A DNA stretch of 64,000 bases from Neurospora tetraspora. Taxonomy: Eukaryota > Ascomycota > Sordariomycetes > Sordariales > Sordariaceae. The position numbers and the translations under genes were made by a program. The stretch covers positions 1,426,001 through 1,490,000 of the forward strand of contig NW_026944391.1 in NCBI RefSeq assembly GCF_033439725.1, given 5' to 3'. Below the pieces are notes generated by a model that ran no database searches, had not been told where the DNA came from, and worked only from the letters and a program-made list of their open reading frames with translations. Shown here piece by piece: positions 1-10,900 of the stretch. Within the stretch, counting starts at the first letter, position 1, and every line of letters starts with the position of its first letter.

Positions 1-419
1 TCCAGCCACGGACGAACCATCATTCCAACTCAGTCTCTGAGCCACAGGAACACTGCAACATTGCGGCCTGATTTGCTTCTGCCGGCAGAGCTGTCCATTT
101 ATCCTCGGTCCAGAGATCCCCGGGCATCTCTCCAGAACTCGGTACTACCTTGTAGCACATCTACCGACCACAGCAGGCGCCATCACAGAACTTCAGCCTG
201 ATCTCAATGCAGATGCAGTAGGAACACGCATACCACAGCAGAATTTGATGTCTGGAAGGGAAAATGTATTATGCAGACGACCCGCTACTTCAGCTTCCAT
301 ACCCACATATTTCGACTGTCTAACACCTGGTTATCCCAACACAGCTCTATATCCCATAGACACTTCACCCTCCTCGAATCTTTCTCCATCTCTCCCTCCC
401 CCGAACCTCTCAAGGCCCT
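1..419. other. No gene recognised
   Basis: GC-moderate, unique-looking DNA downstream of the first Ser/Gly-rich gene. The one short open frame here has no recognisable features. I see no repeat or RNA. Confidence 0.4.
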
Positions 420-683
420 CTAGTTACCCCCCAAACTACCCCCACTACCCTGATGCCCACTAGACCCCCCAGCACTACTGCCGCCAGAGCTGGAAGCTGA
501 ACCGCCGCCCGTGGCGTAGCCGCTGTCGTGGCGGGAGGTAGAAGAGTTATAGGAGGAAGAAGAAGAACCGCCGGTGGTGCCGGAGGTGGTGCCCGAGCCC
601 GAGCCGGAGTTGCGGGTGGTGGAGATGCAGCTGCCTGTGAGGTTGTAGCCGCCGGAGCTGGAACCAGAGTTGTTGGAGCTCAT
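420..683 (-). CDS. Small Ser/Gly-rich protein, tandem copy 1
   Basis: An 87-residue protein, almost all Ser, Gly, Thr and Ala, with no signal peptide or membrane segment. The function is unknown. The start is the ATG in a GAGCTCAT context (plus strand), which is identical at the two paralogues at 1649-1885 and 2572-2832. All three begin MSS and have an early Cys (SCISTTR here, SCCSTTRG and GCWSSS in the others). They also share an aromatic-containing break in the middle (GYATGGG here) before a Gly/Ser tail. Unlike the others it ends GGN rather than S-x-R. A TATA-like element lies about 100 bp upstream. Low complexity makes homology calls weak, but three equal-sized copies with the same start context support a real gene. 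Confidence 0.6.
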   Translation of the reverse strand: MSSNNSGSSSGGYNLTGSCISTTRNSGSGSGTTSGTTGGSSSSSYNSSTSRHDSGYATGGGSASSSGGSSAGGSSGHQGSGGSLGGN

Positions 684-782
684 TGTGCTGGTTTTGGGTT
701 ATTGGTTGGGTTGGGGGTTGGTGTTGAGTGGATGGTTGTTATGGTGGTCTGGGAGATTCTTTGGGGAGGGATGCGGTCGAGT

Positions 783-790
783 CTTATAGG
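783..790 (-). promoter_or_regulatory. TATA-like box of Ser/Gly-rich gene 1
   Basis: CCTATAAG on the minus strand, about 100 bp before the ATG. The other two copies have comparable elements at 145-160 bp. Confidence 0.4.
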
Positions 791-1648
791 CTCGGATGTC
801 GTCAAGACAAATTGCCGCTTGAGGTGCCCTCGCGATGTTTGTCTGACCCTTGGTCATAATCGACTGACAGTGGTTTATCTGGCTGGTTCTGTGGGTGATG
901 ACAGGTCCAATGATGAGTTCGGGTGTTGATGGCGTTGGAAAGATCAGGACTGAAGGTTTGCTCTCTTGGCCTTACATGATAAATAGAGGGAGACGTGGGC
1001 CAAACGCATTGCAAACGATATCACAGCCCTGGAGGGACGACTGAACGGTTTCGATGCTGCACCAACAGCTTCTGCTTCACGGACGAGATAGGAAAGTGCA
1101 TTTCACGAACGGACGGACCGGATTCCAACACCAACACGAACACGACGAAGGCAGGATAAAGACATGCATCATCCCAAGCCTCACTTTGTTCCGATGAAAT
1201 GCAATCATAGGTACTTCTACCACTTGATGTTAATACTGAAATAGCTGCCACTCGCAACGCTAATCCCATCTGTTTCGACCGAACACAACTCAACGCACCA
1301 CCTCATCATCACATTACGTCATGTTCCTTTCATGGTGTGCATGGCCTACACTGCCCCTTTTGATCCAAGACAACGTAACGGAAGTCAACCACCGATCTAC
1401 GCAGCAAAGACAAGTCTTCCACTGTTGAATATTGACGGCATGCACTACCAATATTCCTGCATTGCATATCGATCTAAACACGTTTCCCCAACTCATGTAT
1501 CTAGCTATATAAGGATGGACTCTACTGTCTATTCCTTCCTTTCTTTTCTTTTCTTCTCTTTAACTAATTTAAGCATTCTTAACTTCATTCATCTACCCTC
1601 GTGTTATCGTGCACTCAGTAGATTGCGACATCTATACCCTCTTACAGT

Positions 1649-1885
1649 CTATCTACTACTAGAACCATTAGAACTTCCACCCGCGGTGCTTCCTCCTCCC
1701 GCGGAACCTCCACTAGTCGTCGACCCACCAACAGTTGTGTTCCCACCGCTTCCCACACCTGGAGAGACCGTGACAAAGCCCTGGGAGGAGCCCGAGCTGT
1801 TACCAGAGTTGGTGCTGGAGCTGCTGCCACGGGTTGTCGAGCAGCAGCTGCCGCCAAGGGATGTGCTTGTGTCGGAGGAGCTCAT
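1649..1885 (-). CDS. Small Ser/Gly-rich protein, tandem copy 2
   Basis: A 78-residue protein rich in Ser, Gly and Thr. It has an early adjacent Cys pair (SCCSTTRG, about residue 14), a short hydrophobic break (GFVTVSPG, about residue 36) and the stretch NTTVGGSTTSGG, which is nearly repeated in copy 3 (TTTVGGSTTSQG). It ends SSSR. No signal peptide or transmembrane helix is visible, so it is probably intracellular or disordered. The plus-strand open frame over the same DNA is its shadow. No family is recognised, and the function is unknown. Confidence 0.6.
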   Translation of the reverse strand: MSSSDTSTSLGGSCCSTTRGSSSSTNSGNSSGSSQGFVTVSPGVGSGGNTTVGGSTTSGGSAGGGSTAGGSSNGSSSR

Positions 1886-2029
1886 TTTGATGGTGCTGAT
1901 AATGGTTGCTAGGTGACTTTGCTGTGAGTAACGTTTATTGGATTAGACTTTGGTGGATGAGCGAGTGGAAGAAGATGGTTGGGGGTGTTGATGGTTCAAA
2001 CGGAAAGTGATGTGGTGCGCGGAAGGAAG

Positions 2030-2038
2030 CTTTTATGC
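2030..2038 (-). promoter_or_regulatory. TATA-like box of Ser/Gly-rich gene 2
   Basis: GCATAAAAG on the minus strand, about 145 bp upstream of the ATG. Confidence 0.4.
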
Positions 2039-2571
2039 TGACGTTTCAAGCTCCAGGTGCCGGAAGACATAGATCTTTCGGCCGGACGTGAGACTCGGCA
2101 TGGAACACAAGTGCTTCAACCTGTCGATTGACAAATGCTAATGCGTCAAAGGTACAAGCTAATGGTTCGGTGCTTTGGGATGGTGGCAAGCTTAGAGGTA
2201 AGATTGAAGGCTTTGTCCGGGGTCAAGTCGAACCATGATGCTCATGCCTTATCATGATCTATCTTTCTTCAAACAACCGGAGGTGCTCTTCAAGGCTTCA
2301 AGCCCCCACAAATAGCGCCGGCGTTATCAAGACACGAAGGCCATATTTGGATGAAACATGTCAGACAACACAACACAAATGTAGGCATCACAGACACAAT
2401 GGTCTTTTCAGTCATGAACACTGCGGTCTTCATTTCCATTCTGATTCCTCCCGATCATGCTAACGCAGAAAGCAGCTAATTCCATCATCCATGACGTCTC
2501 ACTACCTACGTACCAACCAAGGCCGTCACACCATCCTTCCCACCAACAAGTCCTGTCCTTGAACCCAGGCT

Positions 2572-2832
2572 CTACCTCTTGCTAGAACCGCTACTAGAGC
2601 TACCGGTGCTTCCACTGCTGCCCCAGCTGCTACCCTGAGTCCCCTGACTAGTCGTCGAGCCACCAACCGTTGTAGTCGAGCCCCCAGAGCTACTACTTCC
2701 CGAAGAGGGGTTGGAGATGATGCCCTCAGAGACGTTGCCGGAGCCAGAAGTACCTGAAGCACCAGATGTTGAGGATGCGCTTGATGACCAGCAGCCGCCG
2801 CCGACTGCACCGTGTTTGCCGTAGGAGCTCAT
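2572..2832 (-). CDS. Small Ser/Gly-rich protein, tandem copy 3
   Basis: An 86-residue protein. The open frame extends further upstream, but the ATG at 2832 is preferred because it shares the GAGCTCAT start context and the MSS N-terminus with both tandem paralogues. Residues 1-14 (MSSYGKHGAVGGGC) are the least repetitive part. A short hydrophobic patch (GIISNP, near residue 38) matches GFVTVSP in copy 2, and TTTVGGSTTS is shared with copy 2. It ends SSKR. There is no signal peptide or membrane segment, and the function is unknown. Confidence 0.6.
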   Translation of the reverse strand: MSSYGKHGAVGGGCWSSSASSTSGASGTSGSGNVSEGIISNPSSGSSSSGGSTTTVGGSTTSQGTQGSSWGSSGSTGSSSSGSSKR

Positions 2833-2991
2833 TGTGAATGCTGGAGAAGTTGTTTCTCTTTCTCTGATGGTTGGGTTTTGAGGATCGGGAAAGTTCCGGT
2901 TCAAGAAGGTGTGCCAAAAGGGTGACATGAAGAGGGAGAGAGAGGTAGGTTGCCAGGCTCTTTGTGTGGTAAAAGGAAGTCACGAGCCTGA

Positions 2992-3000
2992 GTTATAAGC
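2992..3000 (-). promoter_or_regulatory. TATA-like box of Ser/Gly-rich gene 3
   Basis: GCTTATAAC on the minus strand, about 160 bp before the chosen ATG. It also supports the downstream ATG over the longer frame. Confidence 0.4.
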
Positions 3001-3713
3001 GGACAGGTATGTCGCCCTCAACGAATGTCTCGAACAGAGAACAATGCGTCAATTCCACGGGCTATAAGCTGCCCTTCCAGTCCTAGCCCTTACGATGTTG
3101 GCAGGCTTTGGATCGATGATTTCCATGGTTTGGTTCAAATCACAAAAGGTCCACAGGCCAAACTATAGGTTCTCAAACAATCTGCATGGCCCTTGACCGA
3201 GAAATTTCTCTTGACAGTTCGTTGCACGAGCAACTTGCTCTTCAAGGGCTTAAGCGTCTGCTATGAGAGGGCCAGCATTCAGTGGAAACTGCTTGACGTG
3301 GAAAACACTGACATATCCCAGACATTATCCGATACTTTGACGTTATGCATCACAACACCCAACTGTTATGTTTACGAGGCATACATGGCTGACTTCAAAC
3401 TTCTTGTCATTCCTTCATGTTGTGACTGCTCGAGTACCAGCAGACGGCAATTTCATATGCGAAAGTTCCCTACTTCTGGTTTCAGACGCACCGGCGATAC
3501 CAGACTTGGATTTGACAACGACACCGAAGAGCCTTGACCAAACTGCAAACGATAGACTCCAAATGCCAGTTTTCCCGTTTAGAACATCAGTCCAATATTC
3601 TATTGTAGGATGTTTTAAGTCCAATCCTCAGTGCTTCTAGAACGGAAACTGGATGATGCATTACACAGACCTTTGACCCGGTACGTGACACAGACACAAC
3701 AGAGCGATGCTTG
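3001..3713. other. No gene recognised
   Basis: Only overlapping short frames with no signal peptide, domain or codon bias. It ends at the target duplication of the MITE. Confidence 0.4.
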
Positions 3714-3721
3714 CATCATGC

Positions 3722-4035
3722 CAGTGCTGCACACAAGCCAAGTCAAGTCAAGTCGGGGGTCTAATTTAACTTGTTTGTAAAAAATAAGCATGTGCGTGAC
3801 TTGTTTTGACCCCCGATTTGACTTGGCTTGTTAACTTGCTTGCGTCAATACATGTACCAGACCAACATGCACCCCCCTCCAGATACCTACAGTCGGGGAT
3901 ATTTTAGTACATATATGTCCGTGCTTTGGAGAAACAACAAATCGAGTCAGCTTCTGGACTTGAATTAACTTGAACAGGCTTTCGGGCAACTTGACTTGCC
4001 TCCCAACGAGCTGACTTGGCTTATGTGCAGCACTG
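3722..4035. mobile_element. hAT-type MITE, 314 bp
   Basis: Terminal inverted repeats begin CAGTGCTGCACACAAGCC on the left and, read inward from the right, CAGTGCTGCACATAAGCC (17 of 18 bases). The flanks carry a perfect 8-bp target duplication CATCATGC (3714-3721 and 4036-4043). Eight-bp duplications and CAGTG-type ends are typical of the hAT superfamily. Inside there are subterminal copies of AAGTCAAGTC, and the arms near 3734-3761 and 3808-3830 are inverted copies differing by a 5-bp insertion. No transposase is encoded, so the element is non-autonomous. The perfect duplication suggests a fairly recent insertion. Confidence 0.92.
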
Positions 4036-4043
4036 CATCATGC

Positions 4044-4830
4044 AACCACTCTCGAACATGGCAACTAGCCGTTCAAGGACTGAAACTTCCGCAATGCAGA
4101 GATTGAGTGCATATCGCACATCCCACGTTCTTTATCACACTCTCCCCCAGCTATGACGCTGTGGCTTTGTTTGAACGGTACCTGAACAGGGGTAAGCAAC
4201 CAGACTCGGTTCAGCCGCTTCAGCTGATAGACAATCACGAACCGGATTTGGCATATCGAATTTCCATCACGGAATCCTTCTGGAAGAGAAACGGCGGGCA
4301 CATGCGAGTCATCAACGGCGATAAGACATTCCGACGCTGTCGGTACTTTAACGCGCATTGAGATGACTGCAAGGGCCGCAGGACGTGTAACTCGAGCGGC
4401 ATCTCGAACATGTTGAGGAGAAGCTTGAATGTTTAAACCGACCTGAAGATTACACCGCATCACCGAGACAAATCTGCCTTTTTCGGTCTTGTGGGATGCA
4501 ATTGACCAATCCTGTTCGATAGTGGCTGGGATTGGAGCTAGTCGGCGATCCAGGCCCGCTAGTGCCTGACGACATTCAGAATCGGGCGCGGATCGACACG
4601 TCTTCATCTCCACCTATCGGTGAGCACCCAGATCTAGTGGAGATATATGGGGTTTTCAGCTTTCTTTGCTTCAGCCTCCAAACCCCCACCGCTTCCCTTC
4701 TTGGGGTCACGTTTGCTTCTTCGTTTTGTTGAACGTGGAGAACAATGAGCTGTTGAAACGATTAAAGACTCGAGACTTTGTCCACTTCCTTCAGTTCGTG
4801 GGAAGGTCGGACATTCAACCAAACGGCAAG
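4044..4830. other. No gene recognised; 5' flank of the GH26 gene
   Basis: Open frames on both strands lack recognisable features. The last part should hold the promoter and leader of the GH26 gene. An AT run at 4638-4652 is a possible TATA region, not certain. Confidence 0.35.
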
Positions 4831-5823
4831 ATGTACCTCCCATTGTTACTGCTTCTCAATGTACTCTGTCAAGAGACACTGGCAATGCCTCCCACAAATC
4901 CTCTGCTATGGTTCAGAGTGAGTTATTACACTTCTCACGAACAAAGAGACGGACCTGAAACTGACACAAACCAGGAACCATGTTCCTCAATGGACATGCC
5001 GTACCACTTCGGCATGCGCGGCCGTAACGGCATCTACTGGGGCTGGAATCCCGACGTCGAGCGCGGAGATAACATCACCATGATCAATCGGGCCACCGGC
5101 TACCAGGCCACCACGGTCTCCTACTTCTCGCAAATCAACTCTCCCTCCGGCTACGATGGACACCAACTGCTTGAGCACCTCGACGAGATCAAGGGCACCG
5201 GCGCCGCTCTCATCGCCGCCGTCATGCCCAACGGCCTCTCCTTCAACGAAGTCACCCCCGCCATCGCCGCCGACATCGCAAACGTTGTCCGCCAATTCAC
5301 CGACCAAGGCATCGAAGTCTGGCTGCGCTTCGCGCACGAGATGAACTGGTACGTTAAACCGGGTACGTACCGCGGCAACTCGACGCAGTTCATCAAAGCG
5401 TGGCAAACGGTGCACGCAGCGGTGAAGGACATCGAAGGCTGCTTGATGTTTTGGAACCCGAACAACGCGAACACCATGGATCTGTACGAGCAGTGGTGGC
5501 CCGGGCCGGAGTATGTCGACATAGTTGGTATGGACATCTATGCGAGCAAGACGACGGCCAACTTCCGGAACATCTATGGCGGGTTCTATGAGGCGTATGC
5601 GAAGAAGTACCAGAAGCACTTTGTGATTCCGGAGACGGCGACGAAGCCGGATGATGCTGCGTTGAAGCAGAGCTGGTTGAAGGCGATGGCGAGCGATGAT
5701 TTGAGTGCGTATCCGTGCTTGAAGAGTATCAGTTGGTTTGAGCTGCGGAAGAGCTTTGACTACAGAGTGGTGATGGGGCAGGGGAACGAGGTAATGGAGC
5801 AGTCTATGGAAAATTTCCGATGA
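4831..5823 (+). CDS. Secreted GH26-family glycosidase (beta-mannanase-like)
   Basis: Predicted to hydrolyse beta-linked polysaccharide outside the cell; mannan is the usual GH26 substrate. The ATG at 4831 gives a signal peptide (MYLPLLLLLNVLCQETLA). A 57-nt phase-0 intron at 4918-4974 (GTGAGT...CTGAC...CCAG) is a multiple of three, so the frame stays open if it is not removed. The spliced protein has 311 residues. GH26 landmarks: RNGIYWGWNP (residues 47-56), RFAHEMNW with the likely acid/base Glu151, WWPGPEYVDIVGMDIY (203-218), VIPET with the likely nucleophile Glu249, and SISWFE (280-285). The stop TGA is followed in the same frame by 53 codons encoding a membrane anchor like those of the genes downstream (see next feature). 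The family call is firm; the substrate is inferred. Confidence 0.88.
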   Translation: MYLPLLLLLNVLCQETLAMPPTNPLLWFRVSYYTSHEQRDGPETDTNQEPCSSMDMPYHFGMRGRNGIYWGWNPDVERGDNITMINRATGYQATTVSYFSQINSPSGYDGHQLLEHLDEIKGTGAALIAAVMPNGLSFNEVTPAIAADIANVVRQFTDQGIEVWLRFAHEMNWYVKPGTYRGNSTQFIKAWQTVHAAVKDIEGCLMFWNPNNANTMDLYEQWWPGPEYVDIVGMDIYASKTTANFRNIYGGFYEAYAKKYQKHFVIPETATKPDDAALKQSWLKAMASDDLSAYPCLKSISWFELRKSFDYRVVMGQGNEVMEQSMENFR

Positions 5824-5985
5824 CAATTGGGGGCGACGGTGTCTTCGTCAAGGTCAAAAGCCTGGATAGCCGGTGCCGTCGCCGGCCCACTCGTTGCCCT
5901 TCTAGCCATCGGCGCCCTAGTCTTTTGGTGGAAGCGAAAAAGAGCCAAGAAGCATGTTGAGGCCCCTGATGTTTCGACCCAGTAA
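5824..5985 (+). other. In-frame SKAWIAG membrane-anchor module after the GH26 TGA stop
   Basis: Fifty-three codons directly after the GH26 stop, in the same frame, ending at TAA (5983-5985). They encode a short Ser stretch, SKAWIAGAVAGP, a hydrophobic helix ending VFWW and a basic stop-transfer (KRKRAKKH). This matches the membrane module of the gene at 14838-15902 almost residue for residue. It has no start codon or signal peptide of its own. It could be the C-terminus of a membrane-bound GH26 reached by TGA readthrough, or of an ancestral gene with CGA instead of TGA, or a relic of a duplicated neighbour. No intron with good sites removes the TGA in frame. Confidence 0.75.
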
Positions 5986-6425
5986 TATCAGTTGACTGAT
6001 TGGGTAGCATCGGACCGGAACTCGGCCGTAACGATGATCTGGATAATGAGAATTTTAGAAATGGAATGTGGGAAGTTAAGTGCAATCTCCGTTTACCAAT
6101 ACGTGCCCTCGGTAAAGGTTTGTTTGTTTGTTTGTGCCTGCCCTAATCCCGACGGCAAAGAGGGGGGGCTAGCTGTTTGTTCAGTTACAGTGAGGCTCAT
6201 GAACCACAGGCACAAGCACATCCGTTCCTTCCATCTCAAACCGGACGTACCTACCGTAGATTCACGCTTTTTTGTTAACAGAATGGAACAGCGGTGGAGT
6301 AATTGCAGGTGAGTGGACATCTGCTCCCGATAACTTCAATACAACTGGCGGCTGAGGTCTGGGGAAACTTCCACTTTTGCGGCTTGACCGATCACCCCTG
6401 ATAGTCTTCCGTTCTCTGCATATCT
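5986..6425. other. Intergenic flank of the copia element
   Basis: No gene is seen. Its last five bases, TATCT, are the left target duplication of the copia insertion. Confidence 0.5.
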
Positions 6426-6611
6426 TGTTGAAGTTGAATACGGCTGACATCCAGCCTTATCAACCATATCGGTAGTTTCCTTATCGTTCCCTATATAGGT
6501 TATATATATATAAGCTCGTAAACTTTACGTTCATTACCTTCTCCCTTCTTTTTCCTTTAATCTAAGCCTTTTACCTATCTTTATTTTTATTCTATATCTT
6601 CTACTTCAATA
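6426..6611 (+). repeat. copia-1 5' LTR
   Basis: Runs from TGTTGAAGTTGAAT to CTACTTCAATA. It aligns along its length with 12936-13118, and many of the differences are C/T or G/A. The terminal CA has become TA, consistent with RIP. It contains a TATA-rich core near 6494-6512. Confidence 0.93.
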
Positions 6612-6625
6612 GGTTATAAACCCGG
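6612..6625 (+). other. copia-1 primer-binding site (half initiator tRNA-Met type)
   Basis: GGTTATAAACCCGG directly follows the LTR. Undoing two RIP-type G to A changes gives GGTTATGAGCCC, the complement of the anticodon stem-loop of eukaryotic initiator tRNA-Met. Drosophila copia is known to use such an internal (half-tRNA) primer. Confidence 0.65.
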
Positions 6626-7999
6626 ATTACGCGTACTCATCGCGAATAAATTAAATTATTTACTTACCCTAGTTTTTTATTTTTATATTACTTTATTCGA
6701 CGCGTTTAAATCTAGTATTTCGCGATATTTAGAAACGCTATACTATAATTACTTAGCCCGTATATATCGAATTTATTTTATATCGAGGGTATATAAACTA
6801 TTTTGCATCCCGTATCCAAATACTAAGATACGGATTTATATTAAAATACACGTTTTTATTAAAATAATTATTCGTCCGCGTTTAATATAAGGTTACCTTA
6901 TTAAATTAATTTACGAGAATTTTGTAATAAAAACCGCTCAATTTATATTTAATATTTAATATTACTAAAATTGAATTTTGGATATATATCGAAGATAATC
7001 TTTCGTTAAATTTATTTCGATTGCTACAAAGTAAATAAAAATCATTCATTTAATTAAATTTTAATTAAAAATATTTATTATAATTATTATTAGAAACGTA
7101 TTGGACGCCGCCTACCTTATAATTCGTTGGCTTCGATTTATTGCAACTTATTATTTATTAATTCGGGCTACGGCTATTATAGCGGAAAATGTACCGAAAT
7201 TGCCTTAGTTTTTATATTAACGACGGTCCAATTTAGCCTACCCTTTACTTCCGATTTATAAAATCTATTTTCTCGATACTGTAATATATAAATTCCCTGG
7301 CTATTTTCTATAATAGTATAACGTTATTAGACAGGCGTAATACTTCTAGTAATAAGGCCCGGTAATTTTCGGCATTATAATATTCGTACTAATATAATTT
7401 CCAGCCTTAGCCTTTCGCACCCGCAACGGTTAATAAATATTTAAATTGCCGTAATTTTCTTTATTTCGTATAAAAATATATAATCTTTATATGTAAGAAC
7501 GTTTAACGAAACCGATATTACTTACGTCCATATTATTATTATTTTTGTATTTTCTATTTTCGACCCTATTAAACCCCTTTATATTATTTTTACTACCGAG
7601 TTCTATTAATCTTTAGGATTTTATAATTATTATTCCCCTAAACCGCTCGCGTTTTAATATTTAGGCTCCTTAAGCATCCAATTTGTAAAACTACTCTATA
7701 AATTCTATAAACGATCTATAAAAGCCCTTTAACTCTTAGAATTCTATAAATAATCTAAGAATAATTTGATAAATTCTATAAGCAATTTAGTAAATTTTAG
7801 TAGGATTTCCCCTAGCGCCTCCGTTACCCCCAATTATTCTATAACATTTTTACTAAATTCTTTTTTATTTAATATTTATATTTAATAATATTTAGCGTAA
7901 GTTTTTTATTCGCTAGAATTAATAATATCCCTAAATTTAATAATACCAACGATTAAATACATTAGAAGAGGGATATTTCAAATTATATTCGAATAGCCA

Positions 8000-10900
8000 G
8001 TAAAGGGGACTTCGTCGAATTCTCTACTAAATTAAAATATAAGAAGGATAAGGATAATAAAGTTTACAAGGACCGGTTATAAATTTAGTACAAATTCTAA
8101 TCTAAATATATTACTCTCGTCGTTTACTATTATTATTCTATAGGCTATAAACTGATTGAGGATCCTATAGAACCCTTTAAGAAACCTGAAACTGTTAAAT
8201 AAATTCTTAATATCTTTTAAAAGTATTATTATCCCAAAGGGTCTACTAATTTCGTACGCCTTTATTACGAATTGTAAAATTTTACTTCAATCAATAATAG
8301 CAACGTTTATATTTATACGGATTAATTTCGGCAATTATCGGATAATTTATATTTACTAAATAAAATGTGTAAAATATTAGCGCCCCTATTTAATCATAAA
8401 TTTCTTTAAAATTTTAGTAAGAAGTATAGCCTCTTCGTTATAATTTACATTTAAAATTACAATCTATTCCCTATCTGTAAAATTAATAATAATATTATTA
8501 CCTCTATAATCTCTTTCAATAATATAATTAAAATTATTGCCCGTGCTGAAGAATAATTACGTTTTAACTAAGAAGAAAAAGTACTATACGCAGTCAAGGC
8601 TAATATAGTTAAAATCGCTAAGAAAAAGAACATTAAAATTTTCCTTTAGGTTCCCTATTTAGTATATGAAGTCCTATTCTATAATAGCAATTAATATTAT
8701 AAATAATATGCGGAATTGAACTATAATAAAATCGGGAAATATATACTATAGTAACTATTTTCTATAAAGGCTACCCTTAAATTATATTATATTAATAATA
8801 AATGCGAAGGTTCTAATCGTTCCTATATTATTATAAAGACGGCGATATTCGGATATTATTTGGTAGAAGAATTATTAAATAATACCGACAAAGAACCTTT
8901 ATATAAGCGTTAATATTAAAATTAAAAAGTTCTTTATTTAACGATTTTAAAAGATTAATACGGATAATACGCTAATACTATTAATTTTAAAGAATTAATA
9001 AATACAACGGTTTTAAAATACCTTACCGTCGTTCCTCTAATTTAATTAATCCTAAACAATTTAATTATTATATTAATTATAGAATATAGAACTAAAATCA
9101 TCTTTAATAATTTTTAGTACTTATTTACTATAAATATAGGCGTTACGTACTATCTAATATATTCCAACGAGGGATTCGTATCGCTACGTCCTTATAACGG
9201 CCCTTTAATTCTTAATATCAGGAATATTATAATTACCCCCTCCGGTATTAATATATATAAAATCCCTATAATCGTTAATGGTACGCTTAGTTACCTACTT
9301 TTTAAAAATATTTATTTTACCCCCCGAACCGCTTATAACCTTATTTTAATTTTAACCCTACAATAAAAGGGTTTTAATTTTACTATTTTAAAAGAGGGTC
9401 GGTTCTATAATATTTTTGATTATAAAATTAAATTTACCAGAAGCGAATCTAACGGCTTCTATTACTTTAATTAATTTATATCTTCCCTCCCCCGTAATAT
9501 TCGACGCGCCTTTCCTACCTACTATATTTCGGATAAGTATTTATAGGTATAGTACGACTGGCTTATTTACTTCGGCGCATATAATATTAAAAAAATTTAG
9601 AAAATATTTACTAACATTATACTAATTTAAATTGCTTATATATATAAAAATTATGTAGTTGGCCGTTTAAAGTAGGTACCATATAAAGGAAAGATTTATT
9701 ATAAAATAAAGCCTTTAGAATTTATTTACTTTAATCTTAATAGCCTGTTTTAATATAAAGGCGTTTATGATAAACGCTATTAATTAGTTATTATTAATAA
9801 TTTTACTTAAATCTACTAGGTATTTCTGCTAATTTATAAATCTGATTTCTTTAATATTTTTAGGACGTAGGCTGAGAGCGTAGAACGGCTAAAGCGTTAA
9901 ATTTATAATATTTATTTAAATAGAGTAAGAGAAAATTCTAATAACTATTTCAGCTAATAGTATTTAAATTGTAGTATTGCCTTATATTATATTGCAGCCG
10001 AATAATACTAATAGAATAGTATTATAGAACGTCTAAATAAAGTTCTTTTAAAACGAATTACCGTCCTCCTATTATAAACGGGGTTACTATTAAAATACTA
10101 GCCTTATTTATTTTAATCTATTAATTATATTAAAAATCGATACTCTAATTCAATTATTAGTAAAACGCTATATAAAACCTAATTTAGGGATCAGCCCAAT
10201 TTAATATATTTACGTATCCTCGGCTCTCATAGTTTCTACTATATTTTAAACTACGAATACCGCAATAAAATATTACTCTTAAATATCTACTATAGGTTTT
10301 TTAATTATAATAACTTATATAATTAAATTATATTTATTAATTTTAATAAAATCTTTATTATTAATAACGCTATTTTTAATAAATAATTTATATATATTAT
10401 CAATTCGGCCGCCTACAAGTACCCCGGAAACTAAAATAACCCGCCGGCAATTTTCCCCGGCTATAATTTAAGGGGAGTTTCTTCCGTTATATTATAATTA
10501 GGGGGAAATATTAAAGAATCTATACTAAGTTTAGAAATTCCTTATACCCTCCGCACTCCTAAACTATAAAAGCCTTAATAGGATATACTTAATACTAATT
10601 TTATATTAGATTTACTTTTAATACCGGTTATTATATTATAATTACCGACCCTACTACTAATTATTACGCTGGCCCCTTCTTTATCCCCGCTATTAATTCT
10701 ACTATTATTACCAATTCTAAATATTATTATTATTAGAAGCGCCTTATACTTTGCTAACGAAACTATATTTAAACTATTAATTTTAAATACCCCGAATTAC
10801 GCTTAAATAATTATATTATTATATAGCCTGAAGAAATTATATTTAAAGTTACTATATCGGACTTTTACGTCACTTTAACGGCTATAATTACCGCCGTAAA

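Noticed and set aside
1332-1916. 194-codon plus-strand frame with Pro/Leu/Glu-rich end
   Set aside because: It is the antisense image of the Ser/Gly-rich gene at 1649-1885; low-complexity genes give long opposite frames.
4987-5826. 279-codon minus-strand frame opposite the GH26 gene
   Set aside because: The plus strand has clear GH26 motifs and a proper intron; the minus frame is a GC-driven shadow.
9416-9625. Open frame inside copia-1
   Set aside because: It lies out of frame with the gag-pol reading and is a chance frame in RIP-mutated DNA.
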